Assembly (NCBI GenBank): GCA_029204225.1
Contig: CM055096.1
Location: forward strand, 61,856,957-61,920,956
DNA from: Diphasiastrum complanatum
Taxonomy: Eukaryota; Streptophyta; Lycopodiopsida; Lycopodiales; Lycopodiaceae
Direction: 5' to 3'
DNA: 64,000 bases
Below are positions 44,485 to 56,542 of the stretch, piece by piece. A model generated the notes under the pieces. That model was not told the origin of the DNA and made no database searches. It worked only from the letters and a program-made list of their open reading frames with translations. Made by a program: the position numbers and the translations under genes. Within the stretch, counting starts at the first letter, position 1. Every line of letters starts with the position of its first letter.

Positions 44485-46720
44485 TAACAAATTCAAAGCC
44501 TTTTGCGATGAGCATGGGATCAAGAGGGAGTACACATGTCCAAGAACACCACAACAAAATGGAGTGGCCGAGAGGAAGAATAGAACCTTGTGTGAGAGTG
44601 CAAAGGCAATGAGATTGAATGCTAATCTTCCTAAACCTTTTTGGAGTGATGCTTTGTTGTGTGCAAATTTCCTATGCAATAGATGGCCAAGTGTTGTATT
44701 GGAAGGAAAAACCCCTTTTGAAGCTTTGTTTGGTAAGAAGCCTAATGTCAAGTTTCTAAGAACTTTTGGATGCATTTGCTACTTCAACATTACTCTTGAT
44801 GATAGAACTAAGGAGGATCCATCTTCAAGAAAGGGCATTTTTGTTGGTTATAGTGAAGTAAGCAAAGCATATAGGATTTATGTTCCTTCAATCAAGAAAG
44901 TGTTCACAAGTAGGGATGTCATTTTTGATGAAAGTAACATTCCAAAAGTTGTTTCAAGTGATGATGGTGTTGTTGCAACTAATGTGCTTGATGACAATGG
45001 AGTTGATGACACATTGGATGTGGATGTTGAAGAAGCCTCTTCAAGTCAAATTCCAAGGAGAACTCCAAGGCATAAAGTGAAACCCTCAAGGCTCACTTAT
45101 GATGGCAAAGGTAAGCAAGTGGTGGATGGATCCAACTATGCTTTCCTAACTTCTTTTGATGTACCTTCATGTGTAGATGAAGCAAGGCAAAAAGAGGAAT
45201 GGATCCAAGCAATGGATCTTGAGTTTGAAGCACTTATGAAGAACAACACATGGAGATTGGTGGAGCTTCCAAAGGGCAAAAGTGCAATTGGATGCAAATG
45301 GATCTTCAAGGTAAAGACAAATCAAGATGGATCTATCAACAAGTTGAAGGCAAGGTTGGTGGCTAAAGGTTATGCTCAAGAGCATGGCATTGACTATGAG
45401 GAAACCTTTGCACCCGTGGCAAAGATGGTGAGCATAAGAGTAATCATTTCCCTTGCAACTCTTTATGGATGGGATCTTTGGCAATTAGACATTTCTAATG
45501 CTTTCTTGAATGGTGATCTTGAAGAGGAAGTCTACATGGAGCAACCCGAGAGCTATGTTTCTCATAGCAAGCCTAATCATGTGTGTTTTCTACAAAAAAG
45601 TTTGTATGGTCTTAAGCAAGCACCAAGGAGTTGGTATGCTAGGCTTAACTCTTTTCTACTTTCTCAAAACTTCACTATGAGTGAGTATGATCATTCACTT
45701 TACTTTAGAATTAGTGCTAATGATGTTACAATCCTTCTAATTTATGTGGATGACATTATTTTAAGTGGAGGGAACAAGGAAGATATAGAAGATATCAAGA
45801 AAGCACTAAAAAAGGAATTTGAAGTGCATGATCTTGGTCTTTTGAGCTATATCTTAGGAATAGAAGTAATTAGAACTTCTCAAATCACTTTTATTTCACA
45901 AGAGAAGTATGCTATTTCTATTCTCAATAGATTTCATATGGTAGATGCAAATCCTATTGATACACCTATGGAATCACATGTAAAGCTAACTATAAGAGGT
46001 AATGAAAGATCCTTCGAGGACATTACTCTCTATAGGAAGCTAATAGGTTCTCTTATATATCTAACCATCACAAGACCTGATTTATCTTATTGTGTTGGTA
46101 GATTAAGCCAATTCATGCAAGATCCTAGCATAGAACATTGGAAACTAGGAAAGAGGATCTTGAGATACATCTCGGGAACAAAAGATTTTGGCATTGTTTA
46201 TAGAGGCTCATCACCTAACTTATTTGGTTTTTCAGATTCAGATTTTGCAGGAGACCTTATGGATAGAAAATCCATAAATGCACATGCTATTTTCATAGGT
46301 GATGGAGCTATCTCATGGATGTCGAAGAAACAAGCAACTATATCACTTTCTTCTAGTGAGGCCGAGTACAAAGCTTTGACATCATGCACAAAGGAGATGG
46401 TGTGGATCAAGAGGATGATTATGGAGCTTCATTTGCTGGATTTTTCAGAGAGTCCAATCATCTTTTGTGACAACCTTTCAGCCCAAAGTCTAGCAAGCAA
46501 TCCGGTTTTCCATGCAAGGAGCAAACATATCGAGGTGGCTTACCATTTTGTGAGAGAACAAGTGTTGGCAAAAGAGATCAAGCTTGAACATGTCCCATCA
46601 AAGGAATGTGTGGCTGATATCTTTACCAAAGCATTGGGAAAGGACTTATTTTTCAAGCATAGAACAAGTCTTGGTGTACTTTCTAAATCTATGCTAAAAC
46701 TAGTTGAAGAGGGAGTGTGA
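44453..46720 (+). CDS. pol: Copia G Pol: partial integrase, RT, RNase H in one open frame
   Basis: An uninterrupted frame of 755 codons whose first Met codons lie in LTR sequence (MLCSLKVHLLSN). The integrase C-terminal half shows NKFKAFCDEHGIKREY and TPQQNGVAERKNRTLCESAK; the first two catalytic Asp residues lie in the deleted part. RT has LARLVAKGYAQEHGIDYEE-type entry, QLDISNAFLNGDLEEEVYME, SLYGLKQAPRSWYARL and YVDDIILSG. RNase H has FSDSDFAGDLMDRKS, SLSSSEAEYKAL, NLSAQSLASN and HIEVAYHFVREQ. It ends at LVEEGV, whose stop overlaps the 3' LTR start. RT and RNase H look intact, but without gag, protease and full integrase the element cannot move alone. Whether it is translated is unknown. 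Confidence 0.85.
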   Translation: MLCSLKVHLLSNKFKAFCDEHGIKREYTCPRTPQQNGVAERKNRTLCESAKAMRLNANLPKPFWSDALLCANFLCNRWPSVVLEGKTPFEALFGKKPNVKFLRTFGCICYFNITLDDRTKEDPSSRKGIFVGYSEVSKAYRIYVPSIKKVFTSRDVIFDESNIPKVVSSDDGVVATNVLDDNGVDDTLDVDVEEASSSQIPRRTPRHKVKPSRLTYDGKGKQVVDGSNYAFLTSFDVPSCVDEARQKEEWIQAMDLEFEALMKNNTWRLVELPKGKSAIGCKWIFKVKTNQDGSINKLKARLVAKGYAQEHGIDYEETFAPVAKMVSIRVIISLATLYGWDLWQLDISNAFLNGDLEEEVYMEQPESYVSHSKPNHVCFLQKSLYGLKQAPRSWYARLNSFLLSQNFTMSEYDHSLYFRISANDVTILLIYVDDIILSGGNKEDIEDIKKALKKEFEVHDLGLLSYILGIEVIRTSQITFISQEKYAISILNRFHMVDANPIDTPMESHVKLTIRGNERSFEDITLYRKLIGSLIYLTITRPDLSYCVGRLSQFMQDPSIEHWKLGKRILRYISGTKDFGIVYRGSSPNLFGFSDSDFAGDLMDRKSINAHAIFIGDGAISWMSKKQATISLSSSEAEYKALTSCTKEMVWIKRMIMELHLLDFSESPIIFCDNLSAQSLASNPVFHARSKHIEVAYHFVREQVLAKEIKLEHVPSKECVADIFTKALGKDLFFKHRTSLGVLSKSMLKLVEEGV

Positions 46721-47368
46721 AAAATTGTCAACTAGTAGTATTTTCCTAACTTGAGATTTTGTAGGCCTATGGCCAAATAAAAGTTAGAGATAGGTTCATA
46801 CATGTATGTAGAGGCCCAAAGTATGTGTACACTACTTTTGAGGTCACATTAATTAGAGGAGGTCGAGTGTGGAGCTCTTCTATTGGCTCATAATTTGGTG
46901 CATTCCTATTTGACCAAATTTCTAGGTATATGGGTGAATCCTATTGGACCCCAATTTTAGCCTATCATAAGACAAGTGGCCAAGAGGCACTATGGCTGCT
47001 ATAAATAGCCATCTCCACGAGTATGTACACATCTCATTTTCATTCTATTGAATGAATGTTATGCTCTTTGAAGGTCCATCTTCTTCTCTCTCACTTTTTT
47101 GTTCATATCTTGCATTCTAGCCACTAGAATTGTGATTTCTTTGTTGCTATGGCTTCACACGTGTGAAATGCAGGTTGTAGGCTCTGAAGTACGGACAGGG
47201 ACAGCAAGTTTCTGTTTGTGGAAGCTTATGATCAGATTTTGATGTTTAGTTGATGTTTAGTATGCTTAACATCACAATTTCTATCATTTTTTCAATCTAG
47301 ATGTGCATAACTTCCATGGCCAAGATCTTTATGAAACTTTAGCATCTTTTGGATCTGAGTTTTTCACA
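46716..47368 (+). repeat. Copia G 3' LTR
   Basis: 653 bp, TG...CA; it includes GGCTTCACACGTGTGAAATG near 47151. Confidence 0.92.
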
Positions 47369-47373
47369 GGATG

Positions 47374-47443
47374 CACAAGCTCCCAAGTATTGTTGGTGAT
47401 CAATGCATCATACTCTTGCTTCATGGCATCATACCACTCCTTG
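47374..47443 (-). pseudogene. Continuation of the copia RT fragment split by copia G
   Basis: CACAAGCTCCCAAGTATTG onward matches copia D at about 20190-20260 and follows on from 44107 once copia G is removed. It ends abruptly at ACCACTCCTTG. Confidence 0.88.
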
Positions 47444-47466
47444 TAACTCAAAGGATGCTTGCTTTT

Positions 47467-47583
47467 TGTGAGAAATTGGCAAAAATCTAGCTTGGTATTT
47501 TTTATGATAGAAGTTTGTAAGTGAATCTCACATGTGTGGAGGATGTTCCCACGTGTGGAGAATTGTAGAGTAAATCAAAATGT
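47467..47583 (+). repeat. LTR start of the solo-LTR family, plus orientation
   Basis: TGTGAGAAATTGGCAAAAAT through AATCAAAATGT is the reverse complement of the right end of the solo LTR at 25804-26500. It then switches directly into a B/D-family LTR in the opposite orientation. Confidence 0.8.
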
Positions 47584-48159
47584 ACACGTGTGGGAAGTAT
47601 TCAAAAAATAATCTAAGTAAAAACAAGCTGCTCTCCTCAAGTAGAGAGAGAAAAAGCATCATGAGCTCTCGGGTAGAGAGAGAAAGCTAGAAATCCAATA
47701 ACTCACAAAATCCATGAAATCACCAAATCAATTAAATTCAAAATGAGGAGTACAATGATACTAGTAGATCCACGAGCTACCACTATGCTTTAACTATGAT
47801 TGGACCATATTTTGTCACCTCTTCATCCTATTGGATCATTGAACCATACACCTCTTAATTCTATTGGACTATATTCAAGCACACCTCAATTTCCTATTGG
47901 ACCTCACAAGGTTCCACCTCTAAATCCTATTGGACCTCTTGGAATTCATCAAACAAAAGCTTTACACTTGTCTACACTCTAATTGGCACGTGTTTAGCCT
48001 CTTACTCTATTTTGGCTCAATAGTGGCATTACAAGTGGAAGTGCATAATTTGCCATCTATGCCAAATTTATTCCTATCAACATCCTACACCTAGATGCTT
48101 GATGTAAAAAACATAAGACCCCTATATCTAACATAGATAATCTTTTTCAATTCTTCACA
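47584..48159 (-). repeat. Truncated B/D-family LTR
   Basis: Lacks the last 160 bp or so of the LTR and starts TGTGAAGAATTG at 48159. It carries the TTAAATTC variant shared with the LTR piece inside copia D. Confidence 0.88.
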
Positions 48160-48277
48160 ATCCTAACCCTTAACCCTAATTCTACCCAATATAACACTTT
48201 CAAATATACAATGTTTGAGTGTCCTTAGCCACTCCTTCCACATCTATAAATCACATCTCTATCCAAAATTAACACTC
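48160..48277. repeat. 120-bp flank duplicated inside copia D
   Basis: ATCCTAACCC...AAAATTAACACTC matches 18622-18740, next to the same LTR edge. Confidence 0.88.
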
Positions 48278-49026
48278 ATAGACTTGCTTCATTTCGAACT
48301 CTTGAGAGTGCACACACCTCATATATGGCTTATATGGTTCCTACATACTCAAGCTCTCCAGAAATTGGACTTTGAACTTGAGCACTACTCCGGCCATCTT
48401 GATGGAAAGATGCCATCACAACACAATCATAAGTTTGTCGTTTCATATCAATTGATTCAATGTGATATGTTGACAACCATATGCGCACATTGCACTATAC
48501 TTTCGATATTGTCACATGTTGATTATAATTAAAACAATAAGCAATCATCGTACAAATTAAAATTGTTCACTTAAAAAAATTGAGCTATAGACAAACCTTT
48601 CAATCACCTCCTCTTGTAGATTCCCATTTTGTGTCAGATATGAATTGTCCTTTTGATCTTGCTTGTTGGAGTGTATCAATCATCCAGTCTATGGTGCATT
48701 GGTTGGGCAATGGCTCAAGATCATGTGAAGGTGAAAATTGACTCTACTCCTATTGCGTCGGTGTCGATTTCTAGTCAATAACCCCCTTCTTCTTTTTTCT
48801 TGTTCATATCATTCCAGCCACTTATCAATTACTGTAAATTATATAGCATGAATTTGAAACAAAACTTTGATAACATAAAATAGAGATTCTTGCACTAACC
48901 ATCTCTCTGACATGCTTCCCCCTGGCCTTGTCTTCTGACGCACAAAATCTTTCAACACTTTCATGAATCTTTCCAAGAAAAACATCCACTTATAGAAAAT
49001 TTTATCACAATGAGAGCATTCTTTTA
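48278..49026. other. No supported gene
   Basis: AT-rich. It could contain further decayed CACTA exons on the minus strand, but none is convincing. Confidence 0.4.
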
Positions 49027-49987
49027 TTAATTTAGAAAAATCACACTACATTTATTGAAATCACTAATATCAAAATCATGTGTATTATGCCTTGAGTGCA
49101 CAAGAAAGACAATACCAACTTCTTGGACCAAGTGCACAAGCAGATGCACTTGTATGTCCAAGATAGCAGTTGGAAAATCCCTCTCAAGCATACATACAGC
49201 CTCCACCATATCTTCTTGTTTTGTTTGCATGTCTATCTCATGAATCTCCTTATCACACATCCATCTACATCATGTTTGTAGTATAACTAGATTTTAGTAC
49301 ATTCACATGATTTTATCAAACTTGTATTAGAAAAAAAACATGCAATTTCATAAGATATCGATGTGAACAAAAAAATTTAAGTACCTACAACAGATGCTAA
49401 TTTGTAAATGGCATCACGAAGTTGATCAGTTAGACAACCACAAATGCACCATGGAAATATGTACTCGACCATCTTCAAACAATCATGAGATTTTAGACCA
49501 TGGAGTTTTCCTTCAGTTGTGAATGATGTTCGTAGTAAATGAGCAGAACTTATTGGTATTCTCAGCTTGCAAATGACTGACCGTACATGGTTATACTCTA
49601 CTTTCGTAAGAATCCAAGGGGCTCTTGGAATAGTATAGGTATTTTTATTAGTACTTAATTTTGGCCAATACTTTTCTTTTTTTTTGGATTCTTGTAGATC
49701 ATGTCTGGCAAAAATACTATGTCACCCACCAAGTATTTCCATATTGATTCACCCACATTTTTAAATTTGTACATAGGATCAAGCAAGTGATTGATTAAAA
49801 GGTTATTCCAATATGGTAAACAATGAAAGATGGATAGTCTTTTCATACCATTGATTGGCTTAGTCTCGAATTCAATCCAAAGTTTATGCCAATCTGCCAT
49901 GAACATTCTCTTTGGAGGGCATTCTTGTTTCTGATCTTCCTCCAAAGCCTCTTCTATGAGCATTTCTAAATGGATGATTTTCATCAT
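49027..49987 (-). pseudogene. CACTA (En/Spm) TNP2-type transposase remnant
   Basis: Three minus-strand blocks in TNP2 order. 49987-49655 has LSIFHCLPYWNNLLINHLLD then PMYKFKNVGESIWKYLVG, matching the LPYW..L..RHNLDVMH.EKNV block. About 49540-49390 has GKLHGLKSHDCLKMVEYIFP, like the LK.HDCH block. 49260-49027 has LERDFPTAILDIQVHLLVHL, like the LE..FPPSFFDIM.HL block of the adjoining DUF4218 region. The conserved His of RHN is replaced, frames are interrupted and no termini are visible. It is an old fragment. Confidence 0.78.
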
Positions 49988-50296
49988 GCAAGTACCTACA
50001 ATATTTTCAAATATTCATCAATTAAATATAAGATTGTCATTCATGAAAATTAAAACTAAAATTAAGACATGCAAATCAAACACCATATCTTAAATTAAGA
50101 CATGCAATATGACATATAAAAAAACAATTACTTGACATTCAACATAACTTGTTTTCACTAAAATGTATTGTGATATTCACAAGGTACATGCTTGAGTTTG
50201 GCTCAAAGCCTTTTGTACACATCTTGCAAGAGGACGATTGAAGCTATACTAGATGAATAGCGCTTCACCACATTTAATGGGCCTTATTGCCCAAAT
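49988..50296. other. No supported gene
   Basis: AT-rich spacer between the CACTA remnant and the truncated F LTR. Confidence 0.5.
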
Positions 50297-50990
50297 TTGG
50301 CCTTGATGGAACTTGAGCTATATGGGTTTCTCATGTCTAGTTGGTAGAATGCAACTTGCATATAGATTGTAGACTTACTAAATGGTATTAATATGCTTGT
50401 AGAAGCTCGTGGCATGTCACATGCATTTATTGTAAGTGATCCATAGTGACATGCAAGACATGCACAAAGTGAAATGGACACATGCATGGTGATTTGTACA
50501 ATTCTAGATAGGAAATTGACATTGGGTAAAAGTAGGTAGAGATACATGCATGAGACGTGACAAATGTCACTTAGATTCTAGTTGTCACTTTAGATGTGAT
50601 TGAAAGGTGGATGGTTGTGGTTCTACCTCGAGCTACCTCAAACTCCATAAATATGTGTAGCTATTCTTTGATGAAGAACAACGCTTTGTAACTATTTTAT
50701 GCCATTTTGGATCTACACCATATTTTGCTTGAATATCTCTCTCTCTTTCTCTCTCTAACTCGTGTTGAGGCTTATGCTCATACACTAAATTCTTGAACTT
50801 TTGCTCTCTTGAAAATAAAGCTATCATTCTCTGATTATTAGCATGATAGATTGTGTTTAAGCCATTAAATTTTGTACTAGATCTTGATATTCAATCTAGA
50901 ATCAGTTTTTTGTGCTAATCATAAAGCTTAATAAGATCAATCACCTTTGTGGATCATTCCCACACGTGTGAACATTCTGGAAATTTTGTA
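50297..50990 (+). repeat. Copia F 5' LTR, truncated at its start
   Basis: Homologous to the 3' LTR from GCCCAAATTTGGCCTTGATGG onward. It contains a CT-rich microsatellite and CACACGTGTG at 50961-50970 near the end. Confidence 0.85.
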
Positions 50991-50991
50991 A

Positions 50992-51004
50992 TGGTATCAG
51001 AACC
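50992..51004 (+). other. Copia F primer binding site
   Basis: TGGTATCAGAACC, one mismatch from the usual TGGTATCAGAGCC. Confidence 0.85.
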
Positions 51005-51758
51005 AAATTAAGCTTTGCATGCTAATATCTCTGATTGTTCAAGAATTTGAGAGCTAATTCAAGCAAACGAGCAGTTAATCACTTTTCTTAACCTTTCCTT
51101 GAAAAGTGTTTGGTCCAAAGTGGATAGAAACTGAATTCTCAGGTTTGAACAATGATTGTACGGAATTTTGGAATTCCACACGTGTGAAAATCAGTGATCT
51201 TCATTTCCCTTTATCTCCTTGTTATTTGGTCCAAAGATAGTGGTCTAAAAGCTTGATGGAAAGCCTATGAAGAGTCTTTCCATAGAAATCGATCCCAAAT
51301 CAATCTGTTGTGTCTATCAAGAGTTATAAGCTCTTAAAGAGGGTAGAGAGAGGTCCAAAATCCGAGTGACCTCTTTTTGATTTGATTCAATCTTGCTTGG
51401 TTCTGAATCCATTGTTTTGAGTATCCTACACAAGAAACTGAAGATCAAGATTAAGTTTGATGTAATTGAACACCTTTGAGCCCTCTGAGTATCATTAGTG
51501 TTTTATTGTGAAGCATCTAACATGTGCCAAGAGTAGGATTCAAACTTGTCTAAGTGCCTCAATCCATTTTGAGAGACGAATCTAGAAAATCTTGTTTTGT
51601 GGAATATTTGAGATCTATCTCAAATACAGTTGAATTTTTTCACATAGGAAGGTAGCACATCCTTGAAAATACCTATAGTGAAAGAGAGCAACAACATTAA
51701 GTCTGATTGGAGCAAGCTCAAACATATTATTGTCCAATAACTAAGAAGTATCCACATT
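51005..51758 (+). other. Copia F 5' leader
   Basis: Non-coding leader with CCACACGTGTGAAA near 51178; distantly similar to the B leader. Confidence 0.75.
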
Positions 51759-54700
51759 ATGGCATCTGTGGGAGGATATCTCCTAGAAGTAGGTGAAAGA
51801 CTAAGTACCTCTAATTACCCAATATGGAAGGTAGGAATGGAGTCTATTTTGATATTCCAGGATGTTATGGACATAGTACTTGGTATTGAGGAGGAGCCTC
51901 AAGCACAGCTTGAAATACCAAAGTACAAGAAGAGAGCTATAATAGTTCTACATTTCATTGAGATGAATGTATCTAATATAATTTTGAGAGAGATAGGATC
52001 TTGCACCACTGCCAAAGGTGCTTGGGATGCACCATCTATGAGGCAAAGAATACTTCTAGAATACTCACTCTTAGGAATCAGATTTTCCAAAGTTTTCAAA
52101 GAAGTGAGGAGAGTGCATCAAACTATGTTCTGAAAGTAAAAGATCTTCATAGGGAGCTTTCTTGTGTTGGTGTTACAATTAACCAAGATGAGCTAGTCCA
52201 AGTCATTCTAAATGGCTTGAAAGATGACTGAGATAATCTTGTTCAATCCTTTGCCATTAAGGACGAGTTGCCTAATTTGGAAACTCTTCAAGGAATTCTC
52301 ATTTCTGAAGAAGCTAGGCAAAGTTATAAACTTTCTAGGATGAACAAACTTGAGCATGGTGGAAGTGACAAAGCCCTCTTTGTCAAGGACAAGCATAAAG
52401 AAAGGAGCAAGAACCAGTTTTCTCAAGCATTCAACAAAGACAAAGCCAAGGATCGAGACAAAGATGGTGAAGAGGCTGACTCATCTCATACTTCTACTTC
52501 AAAGACCAAGAAGAAGAAAGTCATGTGCTTCTTTTGTGGCAAGAAGGGGCACTATGTCTCCAATTGCTTCAAAAATAAAAACCAACTCAAGCAAGCAAAT
52601 CTCTCCAAAGAGATTGAAGAAGATTTTGTTGCAAGTGATGGAGAAGGATCACTCATGGTGTTCTTTTTCTTCATTACCTTTCAAGAAAGATGGAGCTTGG
52701 TACATAGATAGTGGAGCCACTTCACATATGTGTTGTTCAAAGGAGTCTTTTGACTCTATTCTACCTTATAAAGTACTTAAAAGATCTATTTATACTACAA
52801 ATGATCATGAGTGCTCTATTGAAGGAACTAGCAACATTCCACTGAAACTTGCTTCTTCTAAAGTTCTTTCACTATCCAATGTTTTTTTTGTTCCTAAGCT
52901 TACAAAAAACTTGATTAGTGTTGGAAAGTTGCTTGATAGTGGTTGTGATGTAAAGTTCAATTCCAATACTTGCTTTATCAAGAAAAATGATGAGATCCTA
53001 GCTAATGGATCTAGATATGGTGGAATTTTCAAGTTGAATTCTTATGAGAATGCAAACTTTTGTGAAGTTGCTCTTTTATCTAAGGAGGAGTTATGGCATA
53101 GAAGGTTGGGGCATCCTAACTTTAAGTCTATGTTCTCTATGCTCAAGAAAGATAAGGCTATTGGCCTTCCAAGATCACTTTCCAAAGATTTCAAGCCTTG
53201 TGAGGCTTGTGCTATTGCAAGATCACATAGAAAGCCATATCAAAAGTCTTTTATTAAGACTACTCATCCTTTGGAGCTAATACACTCGGATGTTCAATTT
53301 TTTTCTTCTAAAAGTATTGGTGGTGCAACATGTTTTGTCACCTCTATTGATGACTTTACTAGATATACTTTCTATCGTTGTATCTACTTTCTTCAAAAGC
53401 TATGGTATTTGATCACTTCCTGATCTTCAAAGCTTATGTTGAAAAACAGTTTTCGTTCAAAGTAAAAGCTTTAAGATGTGATGGAGGAGGCGAATACATC
53501 TCCAACAAGTTTTGTGAATATTGTGAGGGTGAAAGAATAAAGAGAGAGTTTTCTTGTGCTTATTCTCCGTCTCAAAATGGAGTTGTTGAGAGAAAAAAAT
53601 GATCTTTATGTGAATGTGCTGAAGCAATCCAAGTTGAGACTTCTTTGCCTACTGAATATTCGGGTTAAGCAATGAATTGTGCAAATATTTGTGCAATAGA
53701 TTATCTCACAATGCACTTGCTAGAAAATCACCATGTGAAGTCCTGTTTAAGAAGAAACCTAAGGTAGATCCTCTTAGAGTTTCTGGATGTGCTTGCTTTG
53801 TTCATGTACCCTTGAAACAAGGAAAAGAGATCATCCTAATTCTATCAAAGGGATCATGGTTGGATTTTCATCCAACAAGAAGGCTTACATAATTTATGTT
53901 CTCTCTACCTCAACTACAATTGAGAGTAAAGATGTTATATTCCATGAGAATAAAAAATACATCCTTGAGGAGGCTGAGTTCAAAGTTTCTCAAAAGGTTT
54001 CTCCTATCATCACCCTTGAAGACTATCATGGAGAGATGGGGTGGAGAATTGAGGACTTAGTCACCTCGAATCTTTTCACCAAGGAGGTCACAAAGAGGAA
54101 GATCCGAGCCTAGGAGGCTTACATATGAAGATAAAGACAAGCAAGTGGAACTCAACTCTACTAATTGTGCTTATTTTATTTCACATGAGGAGCCAAAGGA
54201 TGTATATGATGCACTCAATTCTAAGAAATGGTTTCTTGCCATGAAAGAAGAATATGATGCTTTGATTGCCAACAAGACATGGGAGCTTGTGGACTCTTCC
54301 ATCCAACAAGCACACCATTGGTTGCAAATGGGTTTTTCGAGTCAAATATAATCAAGATGGCACAATCAATAAGTACAAGGCAAGGCTTTGTGCAAAGGGT
54401 TTTGCTCAAGTTTATGGACCGGATTATGAAGAGACTTTTGCTCCAGTTGCAAAGATGGTATCAATTAGAATCATAATTTCTATTGCTTGTTTTTTCAAAT
54501 GGCAAGTTTTTCAACTAGATGTCTCTAATGCATTTTTAAATGGATATCTATAAGAAGAGATTTATATGGATCAACCTACTGGGTTTATCCAAGACAAAAA
54601 CAAAGTTTGCTTGCTCTTCAAAAGTCTCTATGGACTACAATAAGCTCCAAGGTTGTGGTATTCTCGACTTAACACCTTTCTTGATTCACTAGGATTTAAT

Positions 54701-55730
54701 CTTAGTAACTATGGTCCTTCCTTGTATGTCAAGTTTTATGATAGAGATATTGTCATACTTCTCATTTATGTTGATGGTATCATTCTAATAGGAAGTTGTA
54801 TCAAGCTAGTTGAGGAAACCAGAGTTGCACTTGGAAAAGAATTCAAGATGCAAGATCTTGGAAAAATTCATTACATATTAGGATTAGAGATTGACTTTCA
54901 TAATGATAAAGCTTTTGTATGTCAATCCAAGTATGCTCTTTCAATGTTAAAAAAGTTCAATATGCTAGATTGTAAGAGTATAGAAACTCCTATGGAGCAA
55001 ATTGTAAAAGACCCTATCAAAGGTGATGAAAGATCCTTCGTGGACATCACTCTTTTTAGGAGTCTTATAGGCTCCTTAATTTGGCTCACAATAACTAGGC
55101 CTGACATAAATTTTAGTGTTCATAAGTTGAGCCAAGCTATGCAAAATTCTACTATTCATTGGAAAATGGCCAAGAGAGTGCTTAGATACATATCTTCAAC
55201 TTTTGACTACGGTTTGTTATATAAGAGTAACGATCTTTCTATAGTTGGCTATTCTGACTCAAATTTTGCAAGTGATAAGGCATATCAAAAATCTACAAGT
55301 GCTTACGTCATATATCTTGGAGGAAACTTGATATCTTGGCTTTCCAAAAAGCTAGATACTGTATCACTCTCATCTTGTGAAGTTGAGCATAAGGCACTCA
55401 CTACTACAACAAAGAAAGTGTGTTGGGTCAAGAGGTTGCTAGTGGAGCTAAAGATAATCATGGAAGATGATCTACCTATGATCATGTGTGACAATATTTC
55501 AGAACAAGCCCTTGCAAACAATCCAATATTCCATGCAAGGAGCAAACACATCGAGGTTGCATGCACATCACTCCATGACAGAGAAGCTCATTGGAGGGGA
55601 AATCTACTTGGAGCACATCGATACATCATCTTGTATTGCAAATTTGCTCACCAAACCTTTGAGCAAAAATTCCTTCATTGAGCATAGAGCCAATCTTGGA
55701 ATGATACCAAAATCCATGTTCAAGTCAACA
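51759..55730 (+). pseudogene. pol: Copia F Gag-Pol
   Basis: Gag starts at 51759 (MASVGGYLLEVGERLSTSNY) and has knuckle CFFCGKKGHYVSNC near 52530. Here the knuckle is followed in the same frame by the protease region (KNKNQLKQANLSKEIEEDF), unlike B and D. Later domains: WYIDSGATSHMCCS, ELWHRRLGHPNFKSM, CEACAIARSHRKPY, DGGGEYISNKF, YSPSQNGVVERKK, QLDVSNAFLNGYL, YSDSNFASDK and HSKHIEV-type RNase H end. Breaks include a frameshift near 52025, TGA at 52229-52231, frameshifts near 52655 and 53385, a stop at 53600, and stops after LNGYL and in GLQ*APR. The RT box is YVDGIILIG (YVDD lost one Asp). It is thoroughly inactive. Confidence 0.9.
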
Positions 55731-55747
55731 TAGATTGTTTTTAGGAG

Positions 55748-56542
55748 TGTTAAAAATAAAAATCATCTATCTTGACTTTAGGCTTGCTACAAACTTTTTA
55801 CTATGCAAGTATGTTGTTTCATAATGTAAATGCCAAATTTGGCCTTGATGGAACTAGAGCTATATGGGTTTCTCATGTCTGGTTGGTAGAATACAACTTG
55901 CATATAGATTGTAGACTTAGAAATGGCATTAATATGCTTGTAGAAACTCGTGGCATGTCACATGCATTTATTGTAAGTGATCCATAGTGACATGCAAGAC
56001 ATGCACAAAGTGAAATGGACACATGCATGGTGATTTGTACAATTCTAGATAGAAATTTGACATTTGGTAAAAGTAGGTAGAGATACATGCATGAAATGTG
56101 ACAAATGTCACTTAGACTCTAGTTTTCACTTTAGATGTGATTGAAAGGTGGATGGTTGTGGTTCTACCTCGAGCTACCTCAAACTCCATAAATATGTGTA
56201 GCTATTCTCATAATCTTTGATGAAGAACCAAGCTTTGTAGCTATTCCATGCAATTTCGAATGTACACCATATTTTGCTTGAATATCTCTCTCTCTCTTTC
56301 TCTCTCTAACTCGTGTTGAGGCTTATGCTCATACACTAAATTCTTGAACTTTTTCTCTCTTGAAAATAAAGCTATCATTGTCTGATTCTTAGCATGCTAG
56401 ATTGCGGTTAAGCCATTACACTCTGTACTAGATCTTGCTATTCAATCTAGAATCAGTTTTTTCTGCTAATCATAAAGCTTAATAAGATCAATTACCTTTG
56501 GGTATCATTCCCACATGTGTGAACATTCTGGAAATTTTGTCA
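55748..56542 (+). repeat. Copia F 3' LTR
   Basis: TGTTAAAAATAAAAATC...TTTTGTCA, 795 bp, following TTTTTAGGAG. It joins copia H at ATTCC. Confidence 0.88.

Larger units (their letters stand above)
44113..47368 (+). mobile_element. Copia G: internally deleted LTR retrotransposon
   Basis: Flanked by the perfect TSD GGATG (44108-44112 and 47369-47373). The 3' LTR is complete (46716-47368, 653 bp, TGTGAAAAATTG...TTTTTCACA). The 5' LTR keeps only its first 372 bp (44113-44484) and joins directly to integrase coding sequence. The rest of the LTR, the PBS, gag, protease and the first half of integrase are missing. The overlapping LTR parts look virtually identical, so insertion and deletion are recent. 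Confidence 0.92.
50297..56542 (+). mobile_element. Copia F: decayed LTR retrotransposon
   Basis: 5' LTR (50297-50990, lacking about 95 bp at its outer end), PBS, leader, gag-pol and a full 3' LTR (55748-56542). It is related to B and D in coding sequence, but gag and pol were in one frame. It carries many stops and frameshifts. The 3' flank is copia H integrase. Confidence 0.9.

Noticed and set aside
48160-48200. Telomere-like CCTAACCCTTAACCCTAA next to an LTR
   Set aside because: Only two or three degenerate units, also present as part of a 120-bp block at 18622-18740. It is ordinary flank, not a telomere or interstitial array.
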